Part shown: positions 58,933 to 64,000 of the stretch, piece by piece | Layout: each line of letters begins with the position of its first letter | Numbering within the stretch: the stretch's first letter is position 1 | DNA from: Paramecium pentaurelia | Lineage: Eukaryota; Ciliophora; Oligohymenophorea; Peniculida; Parameciidae | DNA: 64,000 nucleotides | Reading direction: 5' to 3' | NCBI GenBank assembly: GCA_905183005.1 | Contig: CAJJDO010000065.1 | Span: 62,001 to 126,000 of the forward strand | The notes under the pieces: model-generated | Seen by the model: only the letters and a program-made list of their open reading frames with translations | What the model was told of the DNA's origin: nothing | Databases searched by the model: none | Position numbers and translations under genes: made by a program

Positions 58933-60340
58933 TCAATTATTTCTTCTAACTATTCTGACTTGATTTGTTATTGGTACTTTAATAATTTACTATCTTTATT
59001 ATTTCAAATTCTCAATTTTTAAATCAAATCTACAGAAAGGACAAAATTGATTCTTCTCAAGCCATTTTTCAATACATTTAACATGATATATGTGTCTATA
59101 AATATAATTCATAAATATACTTGCATATAGTTTATAAAATTGGTTATTTATTGGACAAAGGATCCAAACAAATTGCACAATTATCTTATAGATTATTAGA
59201 TTATAATTAATTATCTATTGTACCAAATTAATCATCTTCTTTTTTATTCAAACATCCTCCATATGTAAATTATTTCTCTCTCATTTCATAATCTTCAGGT
59301 GTTAATTTTTCCATTGATCTTTTTTATCTTATTCTTCTAATTAAAAATATACAAAAACACAGTAAAATAGAACCTGCTATACTACAAACAACAATTATAA
59401 TTAATTTCATTTATTCTTCCTTATTTACACCATTAATCTACTCCAATCTAATTTTAAATTAAACACCTTAAAGTAATATAATCAATTTATCTGGAATATA
59501 TTTATCTTAATCATTCTTGATTTTTGATTTTCTCTATTCTATCTATCTTTTAAATGGAGTTTTTTTTGTAATTCTAGCTGCATCATTATAGAAATCAACT
59601 GTTGGTAAATATACTAAATCAGGTATAAGTAAATAAACTTGAGCTTCATTCTCATCTTTAATCTACAATATATCATTTAAATTACAGAAATTTCTAACTA
59701 TAAATCTTAAGATCCCTTATATTCATAATAACAATAAAAGTTAGGATCATGAGATCCATTCACAGATATTGTTTTCTCTTATTCCAATTATAATGCTCTC
59801 AATGAGCAGTCTCTAGAAATGAATCCAGAATCACATTTACATTCTCCCTCTATACATATTCCATTTCCTTTGCAATTATTCTGACATAACATTGTTTATG
59901 ATCCTCTCAAATAAATGTCAAAGGAAACTGGAATGTTTGTCAATACAGTAAAATACATTTTACCCTTTGAACTTGGTATCTAGATAAAATGGTTTCTCTT
60001 TTTTTATACATAACTATGAAAATTGTTCTGATTAGCAATACCTGTCATAGTCCATTCCATCATATATAAAATCATTGTTATTATCTAAAAATGGTGCTTG
60101 TCCTTCTAAATAAAGTAAAGCTATTTCAGCTGGTTTGTTTGATGTTTAATTTAATTCAATGGTACAATATTAGGCAAATTGTTGATAACAATTAACAATA
60201 AAAGTCGTATTTGCAGAAATAGTATTCACAATTCTTTTTTGTGAATATAAGGAACCTTAAGAAATTGATATTTCAAATTCAATTGTCAATACTTTGAAAA
60301 AGTTGAGTAACAATAAACCAAAAGTGATAGTATTAATCAT
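58933..60340 (-). CDS. single-pass RING-H2 membrane protein with EGF-like repeat
   Basis: 443 aa, introns 60014-60041, 59663-59685 and 59096-59120. N-terminal signal peptide (TITFGLLLLNFFKVLTI), an extracytoplasmic region with a six-cysteine EGF-like unit (CQNNCKGNGICIEGECKCDSGFISRDC), one membrane helix (LIIIVVCSIAGSILLCFCIFLI) at about residue 310 and a cytosolic RING-H2 finger (CAICLDPL ... CKHIYHVKCIEKWL ... CPFC). All eight zinc ligands are present. This is the goliath/RNF13 style of endomembrane E3 ubiquitin ligase, except that an EGF-like module replaces the PA domain. The intron inside the RING restores the CKH ligands. The 37-bp gap to the convergent kinase stop is very tight. Confidence 0.82.
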
Positions 60341-60746
60341 AGTAAAAATAAATTAATTGAGAATATTTTGGAACAAAAATGATTAATTTAATTGAATATA
60401 ATTTATATATTATTGGAATACTACATAATTTAAATTATCTATTCAATAAGATCATTTTCATTAAGTTGAAATATTTGCTATTTTTAAAAAACTTCTATTC
60501 AGTAATTTAAAATATATGAGATAAATATTTTGATTATTTTGGAAAATTCAAATTAAATATTTGAAATTATTATCTATATTTTGTTTAATATTTAAATTCA
60601 AAAATTAGGATCTACCCTCAATATAATATATGAAAGAAATTATATTAAATATATGAATAATAAATGGATTAAATAAAATTTGGCTTGAAATTCCATTATT
60701 TTAATTAAAAATTATATTAAAACATAAATTTATATTCAAGAAATAT
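60341..60746. other. 406-bp divergent intergenic region
   Basis: A+T-rich spacer between divergent genes; no frame or motif identified. Confidence 0.45.
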
Positions 60747-63453
60747 ATGAAGACAAAAGAAAAATCAAAAAATAGGACTTAATTTCAATGCTATACTAAG
60801 AATTACTCTATTGTATTATTCTTTTTGTTTTAAATACTAATTAGTATATTAGTAATAACTTATGATGCAAGAAATCAACTATTATCTGTAGTGATCTGTT
60901 CAATTCATGGATTTTTTGCTATCTAATAATTAATATTGCCAAAAGAAAAAGCAATCATTTATTAATAAATCTGTATACTTTTGAGTAAATTGGCAACCAT
61001 TATATTAATAGTAGTTGTTGGATCAGATTTAGCAATTTTAATAATAGCATTATTCGAGCGTTTAGATTTAATATAATCTCAGAATAATACATTTAAATAA
61101 TTTGATTAGATACTATTACGAATCATTACTCTCATTATAATGACATTTGATTTTAATTTGTTTTTAACAATAACACTTGTATACACAATATTGATTGAAA
61201 TAAATAAAATAATATTAGATAGATCTAATGAAAATAAATAAATACAATTCAACATTACTAGTAGTTATCAAAATACAATTAGAACTACAGATTAAGAATG
61301 GAATTATCGTTTAAATTAAATTCCATAATGTTTAATGGTTATAAGTTTGACTACTCTAAAGGTTACATATAAAAATAATTATCTTTACACCTATTTTAAA
61401 TAGTGTTATGAAAATGATGATTAATTAGATGAATTGATATTACATAAATTATAATTCAGTATAATATAAGATAAGATAGATAAAATAAAGTAATTATTCT
61501 CAAAGCCTAAAATGAACTAAAGGTAAACAAAGAAATAATAAATATGGAATTATAAAAGTGATTCTATTTCTCTTAATTTATCACCTTAGTAAAAATAAGA
61601 ATAGTCTAAAATTGGAGACTCTCTAGAATTCTAAACAATTAATTAATGTTCTATTTTTGAAATATTAAACAATTACAAATAAAACATTATATCAGAATAG
61701 TTGAATAATAATAATCATATTGAGATCTTTTCAGATTAAAGTTGGTAAACAATTACTATAAACTATAATTATTCTTTTTCGAAATAAAAGTTATAATTAT
61801 TAGGTTAAATCATTTTTTCAGAATAAGAAGGAGAAGTATTGCTTACTCTTATTGATATTTCAAAATAAAATGAATTACAAGAATTGATTTCAAATTCTGA
61901 ATTTAAATCAAAGGTATTTATCATTTAAAATATTAATGAAGATTATAGAGTCTTTTTCTCATGAATTAAGAACTCCTTTGAATAGTGCACTTAATTTTCT
62001 TGTTTCTTGTCAATATGTCTAAGAAGTATAAGAGTTTATTAAAGAAGATTATATATTACCAGCAATAAATTCTTTAAAATTACAATCATATATTATTAGT
62101 GACATAATAGATTTATCATAAATTACAACAAATAATTTTATTTTATCTGTAAGAGAATTTTCTATAAGTGAAATATTAAATGAGATAATCTTTTTATTTA
62201 AAACTTAATTTGAAATGAAAAGAATAGAATTAAAGTTTAATTTACTTGAATGTACTACTTCTAAATTTACATCTGATTATGTAAGACTTATTTAAATTAT
62301 TGTTAATCTCTTATCAAATTCATTAAAATTTTCATCACATGGTGTAGTCACATTACAAATAATAACTACTTATAATCATGGTCTAAAAATATGTGTTTCA
62401 GATTAAGGTATAGGAATAGAGAGTGATAATCTTAATTAATTATAATCACTTCTATAAAATATTGAACATTTTAAAGATATTTAATTAAATAAAACTTGGT
62501 AAGGATTTGGATTATTAATTACTGCTATTCTAATTAATTAATTAGCACCAAAAGAAAATAAATTTTTATAAATTGATTCATCTGGTAAATAATAAGGTAC
62601 AAAAATTTGGTTTTATGTTGAAAATTAACGTAGAATTGAAAGACCTAGATAAAGCACATTGAGATAGAGTGTTTCTAGATTTTAAAGTTCTCATGATGAA
62701 TAATTATTTAATTTAGATATAAATTGTGCCATATTTTAAGCAACAGATTTTGGTAACATATAATAATCAAATAAATATAATTTGAAGAAAAAAGAATCTA
62801 ATAAGAATGACTTTAATTGTACAGACAGCTAATCATTTGAATCTTTATTTATTAAATATGGATAACTTTCACCTCTCACACCTTCATTGATTACAGATAA
62901 ATTATTTATTTAATAAAAAATGGAGAATGATCACTAAAATAATCTTTAAATTGTAAATCTAAAAATGATAATTGAAGCACGAATTAAAGAAGATTTAGAA
63001 TTTTCGAAAGCTTTTTAGAAAAAGAAGAAATGTATTTGTTAAACTCTGTTATCAGTTGATGATGAAATTTTTAATTAGAAATCCATTCAAATTTTATTGG
63101 CCAAATTAGGATTTGACGTAATATTAGTATAATTTTATAAAATATAAATTAAGGCATTTAATGGAGCTGAGGCCATTAAAATTGTCGAAGAAGCCATTCC
63201 TTGTGGTCCAAAATGCTAATTATTCACTCTAATATTGATGGACTATTAAATGCCTATAATGGATGGATGTACTGCAACTGCAAAGTTAGTTGAAATGATG
63301 AATTAAAATATTATTCCAAAAATACACATAATTGGATTAACAGCTTTTACTAACGCTACTGATATTTCAAATTGTATTAAAGCAGGTATGAGTGATGTCC
63401 TACAAAAACCTTTAAATTTGAAAGAATTGAAAGAGATTTTGATTCTTGTTTGA
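60747..63453 (+). CDS. hybrid sensor histidine kinase
   Basis: 883 aa, introns 61914-61941 and 63127-63153. Four hydrophobic segments in the first 160 residues, then a cytosolic linker. The dimerisation box is SFSHELRTPLNS with phospho-acceptor His396, placed just after the first splice. ATPase motifs: N box NLLSNSLKFSSHG, G1 DQGIGIES, and a G2-like GFGLLI. The C-terminal receiver domain has SVDDE, ILMDYQMPIMDG (Asp814), GLTAF and LQKPLN with the conserved Lys. The phosphorelay from His to Asp in one protein is typical for ciliate and fungal hybrid kinases. The second intron (27 nt, in frame, TGA-free) restores GFDVILAFNGAEA. The input signal is unknown; the sensor is a small membrane bundle without a clear PAS domain. 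Confidence 0.9.
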
Positions 63454-63517
63454 ATTTTATGGCTAATATATTTATTAATAATAAAATTGAATCTTATGAA
63501 ACATAATAATAAACGAT
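63454..63517. other. short intergenic spacer
   Basis: About 60 bp after the histidine kinase stop; nothing recognised. Confidence 0.5.
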
Positions 63518-63799
63518 ATGAATGCTTAAAAAATATCATTTCTAACCGTCTTTGATTCTATGAACATTCTTAATCTATACTAATTTCAAATATTCTTTCT
63601 ATTGTTATTGACTTCAATGATAATTACTTCCAGGTCCTAATTATTATTAAAAATAGATAAAAACTATAATGTTACAAAATTCTTCATATACTCACTCGAA
63701 AAAGACTTAAGAAAATCTGCTAATTAATAAGAGAGGATTAGTTACAAAATAAAATGTCATTTAAATTTTGATTTTTTTGATTTTGCACTCTCTAGTTGA
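63518..63799 (+). CDS. possible 5' part of another membrane protein, window edge
   Basis: Open frame of 93 codons from ATG 63518 to TGA 63797. It has one strongly hydrophobic stretch (YQFQIFFLLLLTSMIIT). A second hydrophobic frame (63768 to the window edge; PKLSFNIFMGIIIISFWKKL and later helices) follows in another frame and could be joined by an unrecognised intron. Together they might be the N-terminus of a multispanning protein, perhaps another sensor kinase. No motif confirms it. Confidence 0.3.
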
Positions 63800-64000
63800 C
63801 ATTACCTTATTAATTCAGTATCCTGACTATTTAGAATACATCATTCCTAAACTATCTTTTAATATTTTTATGGGAATCATAATAATATCATTTTGGAAAA
63901 AACTAACCCATGTTATAATCAATATATTTTTGGTTGTGGTAAAATTTAACTCAATCCTAATTCTTTTGTTGATTGGATAAGATTATATATTAATAATAGT

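Noticed and set aside
1..64000. Bacterial-type operons, Shine-Dalgarno sites, CRISPR arrays, tRNA or rRNA genes
   Set aside because: The gene structure is eukaryotic with tiny introns. I found no cloverleaf, rRNA-like block or regular repeat array by eye, although a tRNA scan was not possible.

Overview
This window looks like a ciliate macronuclear chromosome, most probably Paramecium or a close relative. In every recognisable gene TAA and TAG are read as glutamine and TGA is the only stop. The DNA is extremely A+T rich, intergenic spaces are short, and coding regions are broken by very short introns (20-32 nt, almost all GTA...AG). Read with the standard code the genes fall into small pieces. 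With TAA/TAG = Gln and the tiny introns removed, about 35 long genes appear, and every multi-exon model given here sums to a whole number of codons. Species cannot be decided from the sequence.

Layout: 1-13 kb holds the 3' end of a CDC50 flippase subunit, a small HMG-like/Rdx-like protein, a peroxisomal-type dienoyl-CoA isomerase, an ammonium transporter, a B-box protein, a zinc-finger/kelch protein, a CLEC16A homologue and an unknown. 13-23 kb holds an EF-hand protein, a PEX11-like protein, a PARG-type poly(ADP-ribose) glycohydrolase with a tail anchor, a PH-START-oxysterol-binding protein, a CXC (tesmin/TSO1) DNA-binding protein and a lysine-ketoglutarate reductase. 23-29 kb holds two tandem pterin-carbinolamine-dehydratase paralogues, an Asn/Gln-rich protein, a small acylated protein and an EngB GTPase. 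29-38 kb holds a retinoblastoma-family protein head to head with an SNF1/AMPK-type kinase, an unknown gene, and a stretch of coding-like but unresolved sequence. 38-50 kb holds an ankyrin-anoctamin channel/scramblase, an unknown protein, a MORN protein, a kinesin-3 with a CaaX-like end and a Cdh1/Fzr APC/C activator. 50-64 kb holds a CID protein, a small D-box/KEN-box protein, an ANTH clathrin adaptor, a La protein with a DUF3223-like end, a ZIP metal transporter, CFAP36, a CDPK-like pseudokinase, a RING membrane protein and a hybrid histidine kinase.

The genes are not an operon. They are a dense eukaryotic mosaic with tail-to-tail neighbours 22-37 bp apart and one head-to-head pair whose start codons are only 32 bp apart. 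A loose cell-cycle theme (Rb, Cdh1, a candidate APC/C substrate, CXC protein) and a peroxisome theme (ECH1-like, PEX11) can be seen but are probably coincidental. No tRNA, rRNA, CRISPR array, transposon or telomeric repeat was recognised. The most interesting items are unusual domain combinations and family members that have lost key residues.
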